Below are positions 33,241 to 42,752 of a stretch of 64,000 nucleotides of DNA, in pieces. The notes beneath the pieces were generated by a model. The model made no database searches. It was not told the DNA's origin and saw only the letters and a program-made list of their open reading frames with translations. Positions within the stretch are counted from its first letter, which is position 1, and each line of letters opens with the position of its first letter. Source of the stretch: Bacteriovorax sp. BAL6_X (GTDB lineage: Bacteria > Bdellovibrionota > Bacteriovoracia > Bacteriovoracales > Bacteriovoracaceae); contig NZ_AUMC01000010.1 in NCBI RefSeq assembly GCF_000443995.1, forward strand, positions 496,001 through 560,000. Direction: 5' to 3'. The translations under genes and the position numbers were made by a program.

Positions 33241-34581
33241 CTAGAATACAAAAATGTCTGCGCTTAATCGATATGACCAATTATCATAATCATTTTGAAA
33301 AAAAGAAATATAACCAACTGAAGCATCGAGCTCAAGCGCTTCGAAAATATAGAAGCTCGCTCCTAGATACAGCTCTCCAGAAAAACGATTTGGAGTATCG
33401 ACGCTAGCGTCTTTTAGCAACTGTATATCATCAGCAGGTCGAATTAAGTCAGCATTCATTGCTGCTACAATATAACCTTTAAAATTAAATTTTGATGTTA
33501 TTTCAAAAATTCTATTAAACTCATTTGATAATGTTAGCGATGAATATCTATAGTTATCACTTCCTATCTTAATATTTACACTAGTTGAAGTATCTGGGTC
33601 TGTTCCACTATATGTATAACTATCGTTCTCAATGTGCGCAAAATAAAAAGTTGCCTTAGGTACTAGTGTTAAGTCGTTCCAATAGAATTGTGTCGTTAAG
33701 TTAGATGATAGAAAATACCTAGTACTGTCGAATTCACCATTTAGCCAATCAAGATTAGAATTTACATTTGCTTTTCCAAGGCCAATCCAAAAATCAAAAA
33801 ACCATCTATCTTGAAACAGTATAGAAGCGTATGGGCCAATATTCCAGCCATCGCTGTCAGCAAGCGCAGCACCACTGAACGCATTATCTTTTAAATCTTC
33901 TAACGATAGGGCCATACCTGCATATACTTCATTCTTAAGTTCAGTATCCGCTCCAATAAGAAGTGATTTCTGAGATGTCATTCTGCCGCGATCTTGATCA
34001 GTATCTGTCGACTCAAGAAGTCTAGTATCTGCCCATAGTCTAAGGCCATGCGTATCTGTTTTTAGAACTCTATCTGAATCAATTTGATTTCTTCCTAGAT
34101 AGTTTTGTAAAACTCTTCTAGAGATTGAACGGCCATGATAATTACTTGTCTTTAAAAGTTCTTGTTGTGATGCCACAACTATTTCGCCTAGGCCTCCATT
34201 TCCTCCACCTGAACCACCACCTACAGGAATTGTGATTCCACCTTCTTGTGATTTCGTATCTATCGCACAAGGTGCATTCCCACTATTCTCGTAGAAAATA
34301 TGATCACCGTCACTGCCAGTTGATACTTTATTTGAAATTTTAATTTTAAAACTATTTGAATTAAGCTGAAAATCATTTGAGTATGATGCATCCTGTGACT
34401 CAAGTCTAAAGTCACTTGATGCTTTAAAGTTATTAAAAACAAACCATACAGATGAGCTATTATCACTAGTTTTTCCAATGTAACTTAAACCGCCGAAAAT
34501 TCCACAGTCTCCATTTCCTGCGAAAATTGGACTAGCGCTTAATAGATATAAAAGAAATATAAGTTTTAAATGAGAATTCAT
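33241..34581 (-). CDS. Autotransporter-type outer-membrane barrel protein
   Basis: A 446-residue protein with a signal peptide (MNSHLKLIFLLYLLSASPIFAG). A short passenger region of about 140 residues has a Gly-rich linker (GGGSGGGNGGLGEIV). The last 280 residues show regular amphipathic strands of an autotransporter-like beta domain (DTHGLRLWADTRLLES, LIGADTELKNEVYAGMALSLE, FFDFWIGLGKANVNSNLD, ... ASVGYISFF...YRLSADIFVF) ending in Phe. The start at 34581 has GAGGT upstream; earlier codons up to 34620 are unlikely. The passenger was not recognised. Confidence 0.68.
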   Translation of the reverse strand: MNSHLKLIFLLYLLSASPIFAGNGDCGIFGGLSYIGKTSDNSSSVWFVFNNFKASSDFRLESQDASYSNDFQLNSNSFKIKISNKVSTGSDGDHIFYENSGNAPCAIDTKSQEGGITIPVGGGSGGGNGGLGEIVVASQQELLKTSNYHGRSISRRVLQNYLGRNQIDSDRVLKTDTHGLRLWADTRLLESTDTDQDRGRMTSQKSLLIGADTELKNEVYAGMALSLEDLKDNAFSGAALADSDGWNIGPYASILFQDRWFFDFWIGLGKANVNSNLDWLNGEFDSTRYFLSSNLTTQFYWNDLTLVPKATFYFAHIENDSYTYSGTDPDTSTSVNIKIGSDNYRYSSLTLSNEFNRIFEITSKFNFKGYIVAAMNADLIRPADDIQLLKDASVDTPNRFSGELYLGASFYIFEALELDASVGYISFFQNDYDNWSYRLSADIFVF

Positions 34582-34736
34582 AATTACCTCGTCTACTATG
34601 AACGATAACAGAGTAAACACATGTGGTAAATAAAAAATCTTGTTTTGGCGCCGCTTGCCTTATCAGCTTTGTACTAGCTCTTAAAGAGAAGATTTACTTC
34701 TTATCATTTATTCTTTGTTGGTAAATTTTTACTTAA

Positions 34737-34895
34737 TTATGCTATAGGTGGATTTTCTTTCGGTTTTTCTGGCTCTTTTATAGGTGGTTCATTTGGCACT
34801 TCTGGTGGTGCTTTTAAAGGAGTTCTCGTTGGTGCTTTTGGTGGCACAGGAGCCTCTTCTGGTACTTCTTTTGGAACTTTTGGTTTGTTATTCAT
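34737..34895 (-). CDS. Small proline-rich peptide (52 residues)
   Basis: A 52-residue frame starting at 34895 with GGAGG upstream (an earlier start at 34943 lacks that support). After MNNKPKVPKEVPEEAPVPPK, it is a run of Pro alternating with Lys, Glu, Thr and Ala: no hydrophobic core, likely unfolded. It lies divergently upstream of an amidoligase gene and could be its substrate, which is speculation. Confidence 0.5.
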   Translation of the reverse strand: MNNKPKVPKEVPEEAPVPPKAPTRTPLKAPPEVPNEPPIKEPEKPKENPPIA

Positions 34896-35029
34896 GATTA
34901 CCTCCATCCCTTTATCATACGATAATTTTAGAATTAATTCCAATTTGTTAAGTCACTAGGATTACTCATTAGTTTAAAGCTTAACTTGGTCATAAAGTTT
35001 TAAAACTTATGTATGTTATTATTCTGTGA

Positions 35030-35998
35030 ATGAAGACAAAAAATTATAAAAACAAAAATCGCAGAGTAGGTTTTGAGATAGAGTTCCAAGGTTTAACTCC
35101 TGAGAAAACGGCAGTGTTAATAGCTGATAACATTGGTGGTGATGTCGATAAGGTTAGCGATGCTTGCTTTAAAATACACACAGAACACGGAGTCTTTCAA
35201 GTCGAAATTGATGCGAAATTCTTGAAGGAATTAGCAGCATCTTCTGAGAGGAATACTAAAGTGAAAAAAATTGATTTTGAGGGTGTCCTTAAAGATATCT
35301 TAGAACCAATTACACAAGAATTAGTTCCAACTGAGATTGTTTCTCCGCCAATCGAAGAAGACAACTTTGATGTGATTAGGAAAATTGAAGAAGTACTTCA
35401 TAGTGCAGGGGCAAGGGGGACGAATGAGTCATCTTATTTTGCCTTTGCAATGCAATTTAATCCAGAGATAACTTCGAAAGAAAGTGCCTATCTCTTAAGT
35501 ATACTCCGTTCTTATATTCTACTTAGCACGTGGCTGCATTCACAAATTGATATAGGCCTAACAAGAGAGTTAACGGGTTATGTTGATGACTTTCCAAATG
35601 ACTATGCTGAACTGGTTCTTGATCATACGTACAAACCAGACCTTTCAAAGCTTATTGATGATTATTTGGAATATAACCCAACACGAAATAGAGGATTGGA
35701 TTTCTTACCACTTTTTCTCTTTTTAGATGAGGATCGTGTACGAAACGTCGTTACTGATGAGCGTATAAAACCGAGGCCTACTTTTCATTACCGCTTGCCT
35801 AGTTGCCAACTGGGGCTAGAGTCCTGGAATATATTTGTAGAATGGAAGCGTTGGCGTCTTTTAGAGAAAGTTGCAAGTGATAAGAAGATGATTAGTAAGA
35901 TGTCTAAGTCTTTTATCGATCTCTATAATGATAGTTCTCTTAATTTTGAAAAGAAATGGCTTAGGCTCTCTAATCACTATATCGAGGACTTTCGTTAA
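35030..35998 (+). CDS. Amidoligase-family enzyme
   Basis: A 322-residue protein with NRRVGFEIEFQGLTPEKTAVLIADNIGG at its start; 'RVGFEIEF' is the strand with catalytic acids of the amidoligase (PF12224) family, related to glutamine synthetase and gamma-glutamylcysteine ligase. Further family segments are FQVEIDAKFLKEL and, near the end, RPTFHYRLPSCQLG...WNIFVEW. It would form a peptide-like amide using ATP. A glutamine-amidotransferase gene follows with a one-base overlap, a pair reported for this family. Substrate unknown. Confidence 0.84.
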   Translation: MKTKNYKNKNRRVGFEIEFQGLTPEKTAVLIADNIGGDVDKVSDACFKIHTEHGVFQVEIDAKFLKELAASSERNTKVKKIDFEGVLKDILEPITQELVPTEIVSPPIEEDNFDVIRKIEEVLHSAGARGTNESSYFAFAMQFNPEITSKESAYLLSILRSYILLSTWLHSQIDIGLTRELTGYVDDFPNDYAELVLDHTYKPDLSKLIDDYLEYNPTRNRGLDFLPLFLFLDEDRVRNVVTDERIKPRPTFHYRLPSCQLGLESWNIFVEWKRWRLLEKVASDKKMISKMSKSFIDLYNDSSLNFEKKWLRLSNHYIEDFR

Positions 35999-36687
35999 TG
36001 AGACCCCTTATTGGCGTAACTAAATCATATGGTTTTTCTGGTCTTATTCAAAATTTAGCGATTAGGTTGTGCTTATATTTTTCTAAGGCAAGATCTATCA
36101 ATCTTACATCAAAGTATCCTCAGTTTGATGTCGATATTCATGGCCTTGTTATTTCTGGAGGTACGGACTTATACCCAGGAATCTATAAAAGTAAAGATAT
36201 CAAAGAAAATTACAAGTATGACCACGAAAGGGATGAACTCGAACTTGCCTGGCTTACTCAGGCCAAGAGAAAAAAACTTCCTATCTTTTGTATTTGCCGT
36301 GGGGCCCAACTTTTAAATATATTTATGGGGGGAACCCTTCATACAGATGTATCAAAAATATATGAACAGGCAAATTACCCAAATAGCTTATGGGGAAAGA
36401 TCTTTTATCGTAAGAAGATAAATATTAAACCAGATACACGCCTAAGTGATATCTTTAAACAGAATGAATCTGAAGTGAATAGTCTACATAGTCAATCTAT
36501 CGATAAGGTTGGATATGGACTTGAGGTTAGTGCTGTTGAGAATAATGGGGTTATTCAAGCTGTAGAAAATGAGGGGGCATGTTTTATTATGGGCCTACAA
36601 TTTCATCCTGAATTTCTTTTTTACCGCAAGGATATTAGAAATCTATTTCACAAATTCGTGATGGAATCTAAAAACAATGTCCATTGA
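35998..36687 (+). CDS. Class I glutamine amidotransferase / peptidase C26-like
   Basis: A 229-residue GATase of the PuuD/C26 type. DIHGLVISGGTDLYPGIY is the oxyanion strand, LPIFCICRGAQLLNIFMGGTLHTD has the nucleophile Cys (elbow CRGAQ), and IMGLQFHPEFLF holds the catalytic His and Glu. It starts at TAATG, sharing one base with the amidoligase stop. It could hydrolyse the gamma-glutamyl bond made by its neighbour, or deliver ammonia. Confidence 0.87.
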   Translation: MRPLIGVTKSYGFSGLIQNLAIRLCLYFSKARSINLTSKYPQFDVDIHGLVISGGTDLYPGIYKSKDIKENYKYDHERDELELAWLTQAKRKKLPIFCICRGAQLLNIFMGGTLHTDVSKIYEQANYPNSLWGKIFYRKKINIKPDTRLSDIFKQNESEVNSLHSQSIDKVGYGLEVSAVENNGVIQAVENEGACFIMGLQFHPEFLFYRKDIRNLFHKFVMESKNNVH

Positions 36688-37042
36688 ATATGAGACATAT
36701 CTGCTGAATCTTGTCTGAGTTTATTTGATTCATTAAAGATAGTAGCTTGGAGCTTTTTGTAATAAATTGAAATATTTATATTTTCGAATATATCACAGAT
36801 TTTCTACTTTCTTGTAACTATTAAGTTAAAGTTGGAAACCTTAATGAGGTAAAGTTTTTCTTAATTTGGTATTTGTGTCTTTTGGAGCTTTACCCTTTTA
36901 ACAATCTAAAAACGAATGCTTTCTGCCGTATACCTTTAGTTACTCTAAAGAAATCACTTTTTTGATCACTCGAAGTGAAATTGACAATAGTATTTAGAAA
37001 AAAGTAATGAGTCTCCAACCGTTAAATATACAGGAGATTTCT
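36688..37042. other. 355-base intergenic region without recognised gene
   Basis: Very AT-rich sequence with no credible frame or strong hairpin. It probably holds the promoter of the Cys-rich secreted protein and perhaps a weak terminator for the amidotransferase gene, but neither could be pinned down. Confidence 0.35.
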
Positions 37043-37360
37043 ATGAGAAAGTTTATGATGCTTTTTGCATTTATTATTGTTGGTTCTTTATCTAATGTTC
37101 AGGCTTATGTTAATGCTAATGCTCAATGTTGGGTAAATGGTGGAGGCCAAGCCGTTTGTCAGGTTTGTAATAATTATTATAATAGACCGATTTATTGTAA
37201 TATGAATATGCGTGGAATGACGGCAAATGGTTTTTGGTTAAATGGATTTCAAAATGGTGTTGTTTATCCAGGTCAATGTATAAATGGATTTGTAAGAGCA
37301 AATAATCCATATGTCGATCCATTAATCGATGCGAATGTTAACTTTAACTGTCGATTCTAG
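37043..37360 (+). CDS. Small Cys-rich secreted protein
   Basis: A 105-residue protein with a signal peptide (MRKFMMLFAFIIVGSLSNVQA). The mature part has six cysteines (CWVN, VCQVCNNYY, YCNMN, QCING, NCRF) and is rich in Asn, Gly and Tyr, as in small secreted beta proteins. AGGAGA 7 bases upstream supports the ATG at 37043 over 37007. The ankyrin protein follows 14 bases behind, probably in one operon. Confidence 0.6.
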   Translation: MRKFMMLFAFIIVGSLSNVQAYVNANAQCWVNGGGQAVCQVCNNYYNRPIYCNMNMRGMTANGFWLNGFQNGVVYPGQCINGFVRANNPYVDPLIDANVNFNCRF

Positions 37361-37374
37361 ACATTGGAATTACT

Positions 37375-38793
37375 TTGAAAAACATAATACTATTCGCCTT
37401 ATTCATTCTATCTATCAATACATACTCAGCAGTCGATTATAACGAGATTAAAAGAATTGTCGTTAGTGAGAATGCTCAGGAGTTAGACTTCTATCTTTCA
37501 GAAGTTGAATATAGAAGAGAGAGAATTGATTTTAACCGAGAGCTTAATGATAATGGTGATACCCTTCTCACTTTAGCTGTATGGAATAAGAAACACCTGT
37601 TTTTAAGAGTTATTGATAGGTATTCATTTTTAGCAACTTCTAAAATTGATTACAACAAGCTAACAAAGAGTGGTAGTAGCGCTGTTAACCTTGCTGTATA
37701 CAGTGGTTGTATTAAATGTCTAAGGTATTTAAAGGTCGCTAAGGCGTCGTTTACAAATATTGGACCTTCAAGATTAGATGCTCTTCATACTGCCGTTTAT
37801 ACACCGAAGGTAAGCTCTAAAGAACGCTTAGAGCTTGTCGAGTACCTCATTGATAATGATCTTGCAAATATGAGATATCGTGCTGCCGATGGTGGAAATG
37901 CATTACTTTCAACTTTGTCTCGCGATGAAGATGTGTCACAAGAAATAGCACTTCTTTTGTTAGAGAACCTGATGAACCCTAATGTTAGAAATGAGCATAA
38001 AGATACTCCTCTACATTGGGCCGCTTCAAAAGGTTATACACAAGTTGCTCGTGAGTTAATTTACGCAGGAGCCTTTGTTGATATTAAAAACAACTCTGGT
38101 TCAACACCTTTATCTCTTGCTGTCTTTAGCAATAAACCAGGTATAGTAAGACTTTTAGTAGAGGAAGGCGATGCTGATGTTGACTTGATCAGTGGAGATA
38201 ATATCATCCCTATCATGATGGCCGCTAACAATAATTCTAGAGAAATGGTTGAATTATTGTCTCATCGAAGTGATTGGGGGAATTCTGCTAATAAAGTTTT
38301 AGAACAAAAAGAAGAGACAGTTTCTTTAATTCTAGAGCTTGTAAAGTTAAGCAATTCTGCATTTGAAAACACTCTAGGTTCAGATCTATGGGATATTGGA
38401 ATTGTCGATGACTATATTAGTGACCAGAAGTTTAATTCAAGTCCTAAGATGGGCCTTAAAGTGAAGGACGCCAAGTCGAGAGAAATTTGTGGTTATAGCA
38501 GTACAATTTATCTCGATTTCAGAAGGGCACGACCTTTTGAAGAAGTTTCAGTATCATCTCATGTTGGGATTATTGGCCTAAAATTTACTGACGAAAGTAT
38601 CACTTATACTGGTACACAGGGAATACCTAGGAAGTTAAGCTTTATAATGCCGTTTAAAAGTGTAGAGGAAAAGAATAAGTGGGTTCAAACATTTGATAGA
38701 ATTCACTATTTATTCAAGAAAAATGAGAATTTTGGAAATGGGCCGTTTGAGATGCCATCTCGTTACAGTTCTGATTGTTTAAGCTTACCATAG
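37375..38793 (+). CDS. Secreted ankyrin-repeat protein
   Basis: A 472-residue protein starting at TTG with a signal peptide (MKNIILFALFILSINTYSA). Several ankyrin repeats follow (NGDTLLTLAVWNKKHLFLRVI, SGSSAVNLAVYSGCIKCLRYL, HKDTPLHWAASKGYTQVARELIYAGA, SGSTPLSLAVFSNKPGIVRLLVEEG and a degenerate one). The C-terminal 150 residues are a separate domain, possibly beta-rich. Ankyrin repeats mediate protein binding, here outside the cytoplasm. It follows a Cys-rich secreted gene and is closed by a strong terminator. Confidence 0.8.
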   Translation: MKNIILFALFILSINTYSAVDYNEIKRIVVSENAQELDFYLSEVEYRRERIDFNRELNDNGDTLLTLAVWNKKHLFLRVIDRYSFLATSKIDYNKLTKSGSSAVNLAVYSGCIKCLRYLKVAKASFTNIGPSRLDALHTAVYTPKVSSKERLELVEYLIDNDLANMRYRAADGGNALLSTLSRDEDVSQEIALLLLENLMNPNVRNEHKDTPLHWAASKGYTQVARELIYAGAFVDIKNNSGSTPLSLAVFSNKPGIVRLLVEEGDADVDLISGDNIIPIMMAANNNSREMVELLSHRSDWGNSANKVLEQKEETVSLILELVKLSNSAFENTLGSDLWDIGIVDDYISDQKFNSSPKMGLKVKDAKSREICGYSSTIYLDFRRARPFEEVSVSSHVGIIGLKFTDESITYTGTQGIPRKLSFIMPFKSVEEKNKWVQTFDRIHYLFKKNENFGNGPFEMPSRYSSDCLSLP

Positions 38794-38816
38794 CTAGTCA
38801 TTAATTAAATATATGA

Positions 38817-38858
38817 TAGTCCAACTATTAAATTTCTTATAACAGTTGGACTATTTTT
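38817..38858 (+). terminator. Terminator behind the ankyrin gene
   Basis: TAGTCCAACT (38817-38826) pairs with AGTTGGACTA (38844-38853), a perfect 10-base stem that can extend by one pair, followed by TTTTT. The 17-base loop is long, but the stem and T-run are clear. Confidence 0.7.
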
Positions 38859-38887
38859 AATTAGAGAGTTACTTGCGCGACTTCACG

Positions 38888-40042
38888 TTATAAATCATAT
38901 CTGAAAAGCCATACTTGAATTACATGTGGTGAGGGCTCTTGTGTAAAAACTGGGTTATGGCCTTCATATTTTTTTATTAAATTTCCGAATACGTCATAGT
39001 AAGTGGTTTCACCAATTTCATAATGATAGAATAGGGCGCCATTTCTAGCGATATTTGATGTGACCATATCTGTTTCCACTGTTGTTCCATCATGATTGTA
39101 GACAGTGCATATGCTCTTGTCTTCGTCACACTTAAATAAGTTCTCATAACCATCTAAGTAGAGTAAGCCCTCAGTAAAATATTGTTTACCATTTCTAAAG
39201 TAAATCGAATAATTCGTTGTTGAGCTAATTAGTTTTGTTGCGCCAACTTCTTTTATCCAAATATGATTGTTCTTGTTAGATAAAACTGTATTTGCTAATT
39301 CTGAAGTTCTATCAATAATTAGAGTTTCATTAGTCACAATATTTCGAATATATGCTTCGTACTTTGTATGCCAAGTAATTAGATCACCACCTAGGGTAAT
39401 ATAATTACTTGTTTCTTTCTTGAAGTGCTGACGGTCCAGTTCCATATAGAATTCAGTCAAATTACGCTTTCTTAATATTCCTTCCTCGAAGGTGATCTGC
39501 TCAATTTCAACTCTTTCTTTTGTTCTCTTGATTCCTTGATCTGAGGCAGACTTAACAATACTTGAGAATGTGAATACAAAGAGCTTTTTATTTTGAAATC
39601 GCACATAAGTTCTAACAGAATGATCTTGTGATAAATCATTTAGTTGGATTCCCATACTATTCATTCTGTCATCAACAGCTTCAAATGATTTAAACTCTCT
39701 CTTGTAAACAATTTTATTCTTTGTATTTGCAATGATTAATTGTTTGTTATTATTTTTATTTTCACAGACAACTGCTATACCATGTTTGAAGCCAAAAACT
39801 GGCGAAGTAGCACTGGTGCGATTACCGATTTGAAGTACAGGAGGGTTTCCGTATCTACTTCTTGTATCAAAAATCGCGTAGTAATCTGATAAATTTGGGC
39901 ACTCGTTCTTTATATTGATATAGGCTGTATTTTTATTAATTAAGGGCTCATATAAGTCAAATATTTCACTCGCTCTAGTAATTGTATTAAAAAGACTGGC
40001 AATTATAAGTAATTGTAAATAGATAGATTTTGCTGATTTCAT
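38888..40042 (-). CDS. Secreted protein of unknown function, beta-rich
   Basis: A 384-residue protein with a signal peptide (MKSAKSIYLQLLIIASLFNTITRA). The mature part is beta-rich with repeating short strand-turn units (for example YAIFDTRSRYGNPPVLQIG, LIIANTKNKIVYKREF, IYFRNGKQYFTEGLLYLDGYENLFKCDED), reminiscent of a beta-propeller. No catalytic motif was found. It is convergent with the ankyrin gene, on the other side of a terminator. Confidence 0.58.
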   Translation of the reverse strand: MKSAKSIYLQLLIIASLFNTITRASEIFDLYEPLINKNTAYINIKNECPNLSDYYAIFDTRSRYGNPPVLQIGNRTSATSPVFGFKHGIAVVCENKNNNKQLIIANTKNKIVYKREFKSFEAVDDRMNSMGIQLNDLSQDHSVRTYVRFQNKKLFVFTFSSIVKSASDQGIKRTKERVEIEQITFEEGILRKRNLTEFYMELDRQHFKKETSNYITLGGDLITWHTKYEAYIRNIVTNETLIIDRTSELANTVLSNKNNHIWIKEVGATKLISSTTNYSIYFRNGKQYFTEGLLYLDGYENLFKCDEDKSICTVYNHDGTTVETDMVTSNIARNGALFYHYEIGETTYYDVFGNLIKKYEGHNPVFTQEPSPHVIQVWLFRYDL

Positions 40043-40149
40043 TTCTTGAGATTAGCATAGTTAAATTTAGTTTAGTGGTAACGTGAAGAATATATATTGT
40101 GTGTATAAAAATATGACTGAAAAGGGGGATTTTATCGTTATAACGCAGT

Positions 40150-40174
40150 GTTTACGTAAAGGTCTGCTGGAATC
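40150..40174 (+). repeat. Dispersed short repeat, copy 4
   Basis: A 25-base element (GTTTACGTAAAGGTCTGCTG plus GAATC) matches 20522-20546 at 23 of 25 positions. It lies in the intergenic space between two minus-strand genes. Confidence 0.55.
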
Positions 40175-40180
40175 TTATAA

Positions 40181-40209
40181 AACCATGCTCCATTAAAAGG
40201 AGCATGGTT
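40181..40209 (-). terminator. Terminator of the OPT transporter gene
   Basis: AACCATGCTCC (40181-40191) pairs perfectly with GGAGCATGGTT (40199-40209) around a 7-base loop. Read on the minus strand it lies 8 bases behind the OPT stop and continues into TTTTATAAG. Confidence 0.7.
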
Positions 40210-40217
40210 ATTTAAGT

Positions 40218-42050
40218 TTATTTTTCGATAGATGAAGTTTTAGCGTAGTTAATTGCAGTCGTAAGAAGAAGACTAACAAAGAAGAGTACGCTTAGGCTTG
40301 TTTGGTAGTTGAAGCCTTCAACTCCAGCAATTTCCATTCCTGCAATAGCAAGGATACCAAATAGAAGTGCAAAGAGAGCATCTCCTGTAATTAGTCCAGC
40401 AGCAGTTAGGATTCCGCGATGAGTGATTTTTGTCACAGACTTAGTACCAGAAAGTCTAGCAAGAGAGCCTAATAGAATTCCTGTTCCAATATATGAAGGT
40501 AGATAGATTCCAACTGCAAATGCAAGTGAGCTTAAAATAACACCTTTACGTTTTCCGATGATTTCAACAATAACTGCTATAAGGCCAAGACCTGTACCAG
40601 CAAGCACAGGCATTAGTGGAATATCGCTTTGAATAAAGAGTGATTTAAGAACTGTGGCAAAGAAAGCGGCTTGCGGTGCCGGTAGTGCTTCACTTCCAAG
40701 AGTTCCCGTTTCGTGAGCAACATAAACTGCTAGAGGAACTGAAATTGCTCCACCTAAAAGTCCTACAATTTGACCAACAAATGAGCTGGAAACTTTTAGG
40801 CCATTAAATTGCATTGTTTTATAATCTTGTGATGAATCATTAGATGCACAAATGGCAACACAAGCAGCAACAATAATTGGAACTAAGAAGTAAACACCTT
40901 GAATCCCTTCAAGTCCAATAGCAAGACCAACTAAACTTAGAACTAGCATTCCCATGAATACAGTACCTGAAACTGGGGAAGCTGATGAACCAACTTGAAG
41001 TGATAAAAGAGCACCGAGACCACTTAGGAAAAAGATAAGAAGTAGTGCAACGATACCAAGTGCAACAAGTCCTACCAGTGTCGCTCCTGAATATATCATC
41101 ATTCCAATTAGTAAGAACGCACCAAAACCGATCGATGAAAGAAGTTGCTTTCTAACTCTGGTAGGGATTTCTAATTGCTCAGCATTAAAGTCTGCTTTCT
41201 TATTTGCTAGAGCTTTGCGAGTTTTTCTTCCTTCAATAATATATGCAATTAATGAGTAAACTACGGCAACAACCATGGCCGCACCACCAACCCAACGAAA
41301 AGTTGTCCCTGGCATACTTTGGGACGCGGACACTCCCTTAACAACGGCGTTTAGAAGTCCTCCAAAGAAGATTAGGATGGCCGTAGGAACAGTAAGAAGT
41401 GCTCCAATTCCAAAGTATAGTGGGTTAATTGGAAGAGGAAGTTTTGTTTCAACGCCACTAAGAGTGAACTTAAGATCATAGATACTTGCTTTTAAAACTT
41501 TTATTTGGCTTAGGAAGGCCATCACAAATCCAAGTGCTAGACCTGGGATAAGTGAGAACTTTAAAGGTGGACGTGCTTGTGGATTTTCTGCAGCCGTTTG
41601 AATAAGACGGTCACAGGCAACGGCCTCAGGAGCTGGAAGTTTTGGATCTGTTAAAAACCTTTGAGTTGCAAGGCCGACAAAACCCCAGCCTAGGAAACAT
41701 CCGGCAGAAGAAGCTAGAATCAGTGAAAGAATATCGACTGGTGGAACAGGCTGTCCAAGTTCCGCCGCTAAGATTTGAACGATTGGTGCAACGAAAGCGA
41801 CACCTGCTGTTACTGCAACTCCTGCTGAACCCGTGACTTGGGCCATGGCCAGGAAACCTTTCATATCACTTTTAAAAAAACTACCCATTGCAACCCAACC
41901 AAATAGAACTACAAGGGGGCTGATCCCAGGGGTAATACCTGCTTTTAGTGCTGAAAAAACAAATGCTGAACCGAGTACAAAGGAGATGATAAAGCCAAAG
42001 GCTATCCCTGCTTTTTTAGATTTTAACGATGGTTCGATAGCATTACTCAT
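40218..42050 (-). CDS. OPT-family oligopeptide transporter
   Basis: A 610-residue protein with about 14-16 hydrophobic segments. It begins AGIAFGFIISFVLGSAFVFSALKAGITPGISPLVV, and later LPAPEAVACDRLIQTAAEN is the conserved 'P.P.a.a...li' loop of OPT/YSL transporters; the family end signature is also seen (LIKAGLITGDALFALLFG-like region). It moves peptides or metal chelates into the cell. GGAGGGA precedes the start. It is divergent from the 42127 gene. Confidence 0.87.
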   Translation of the reverse strand: MSNAIEPSLKSKKAGIAFGFIISFVLGSAFVFSALKAGITPGISPLVVLFGWVAMGSFFKSDMKGFLAMAQVTGSAGVAVTAGVAFVAPIVQILAAELGQPVPPVDILSLILASSAGCFLGWGFVGLATQRFLTDPKLPAPEAVACDRLIQTAAENPQARPPLKFSLIPGLALGFVMAFLSQIKVLKASIYDLKFTLSGVETKLPLPINPLYFGIGALLTVPTAILIFFGGLLNAVVKGVSASQSMPGTTFRWVGGAAMVVAVVYSLIAYIIEGRKTRKALANKKADFNAEQLEIPTRVRKQLLSSIGFGAFLLIGMMIYSGATLVGLVALGIVALLLIFFLSGLGALLSLQVGSSASPVSGTVFMGMLVLSLVGLAIGLEGIQGVYFLVPIIVAACVAICASNDSSQDYKTMQFNGLKVSSSFVGQIVGLLGGAISVPLAVYVAHETGTLGSEALPAPQAAFFATVLKSLFIQSDIPLMPVLAGTGLGLIAVIVEIIGKRKGVILSSLAFAVGIYLPSYIGTGILLGSLARLSGTKSVTKITHRGILTAAGLITGDALFALLFGILAIAGMEIAGVEGFNYQTSLSVLFFVSLLLTTAINYAKTSSIEK

Positions 42051-42126
42051 TTAGTCCCTCCAATTATTATTTAGTTATAATTATAGAATCTCTTTACTGC
42101 TTAGATTTAGCAAGTATTATGTATGT

Positions 42127-42618
42127 ATGACGAAAATTGATAAAGAAAAGCTTACGGAAGAAATGAATTCAAAGAATCGTGAATGGTTAATTGAGTCTGG
42201 TGGTGTTTCAGCTCTTTTCATTCATAATCTCGAAAACTTTGCTTATCGCTACCTTGAAACATCAACAGATAAAGGCATTAAGTGTGTTGTTGATGGGGAT
42301 GTATTTCGAGTGCTATCTTGTGAGCCGTCAATTTTAGAGGCCCTGAAGTGGGATAACCCAGAACTCAAAAAGTCACTAATTGATTTATGTAAAAGGTATC
42401 CAGGAAAGGCATCTCAAGAGCTTAGAATTAATTTGTGCATAGAAACGATGATGTTAGGGGAGCAAAAGAATGAATGCTCTGCTCAGATAACGTGCTTAAT
42501 CCCAAGTGGTGAGAGCACTATTCTCTTTGAAAAGAAGACAACGATGAGCTTCGATGATCCAATTGAGCTTCGAAACAGGCATGCGGCCCTCCTAGAAGAG
42601 GTCTGTTCTATCTTTTAG
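42127..42618 (+). CDS. Hypothetical cytoplasmic protein
   Basis: I do not recognise this 163-residue protein. It has no signal or membrane segment, is helical at both ends and carries several Cys (CVVDGD, LSCEPS, LCKRY, LCIETM). The sequence looks compact and conserved in style, with good codon use like its neighbours. It is divergently transcribed from the OPT transporter with 76 bases between starts, so they could share a promoter region. Confidence 0.55.
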   Translation: MTKIDKEKLTEEMNSKNREWLIESGGVSALFIHNLENFAYRYLETSTDKGIKCVVDGDVFRVLSCEPSILEALKWDNPELKKSLIDLCKRYPGKASQELRINLCIETMMLGEQKNECSAQITCLIPSGESTILFEKKTTMSFDDPIELRNRHAALLEEVCSIF

Positions 42619-42752
42619 AAATAGAATTAATTGACACACTTGTAAATCTATAGTGAATTAATTATTTCGCTGAATTAAAATAATATTTTTCAAATTAAAG
42701 ATAATCCTAGTAAAATACTTAACAAAGTTAAATATTAACAAGGTTATATTTT

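Noticed and set aside
42391-42406. AAAAGGTATCCAGGAA, similar to the dispersed repeat
   Set aside because: It lies inside a coding frame (KRYPGK) and has an extra base, so it is probably a chance match.
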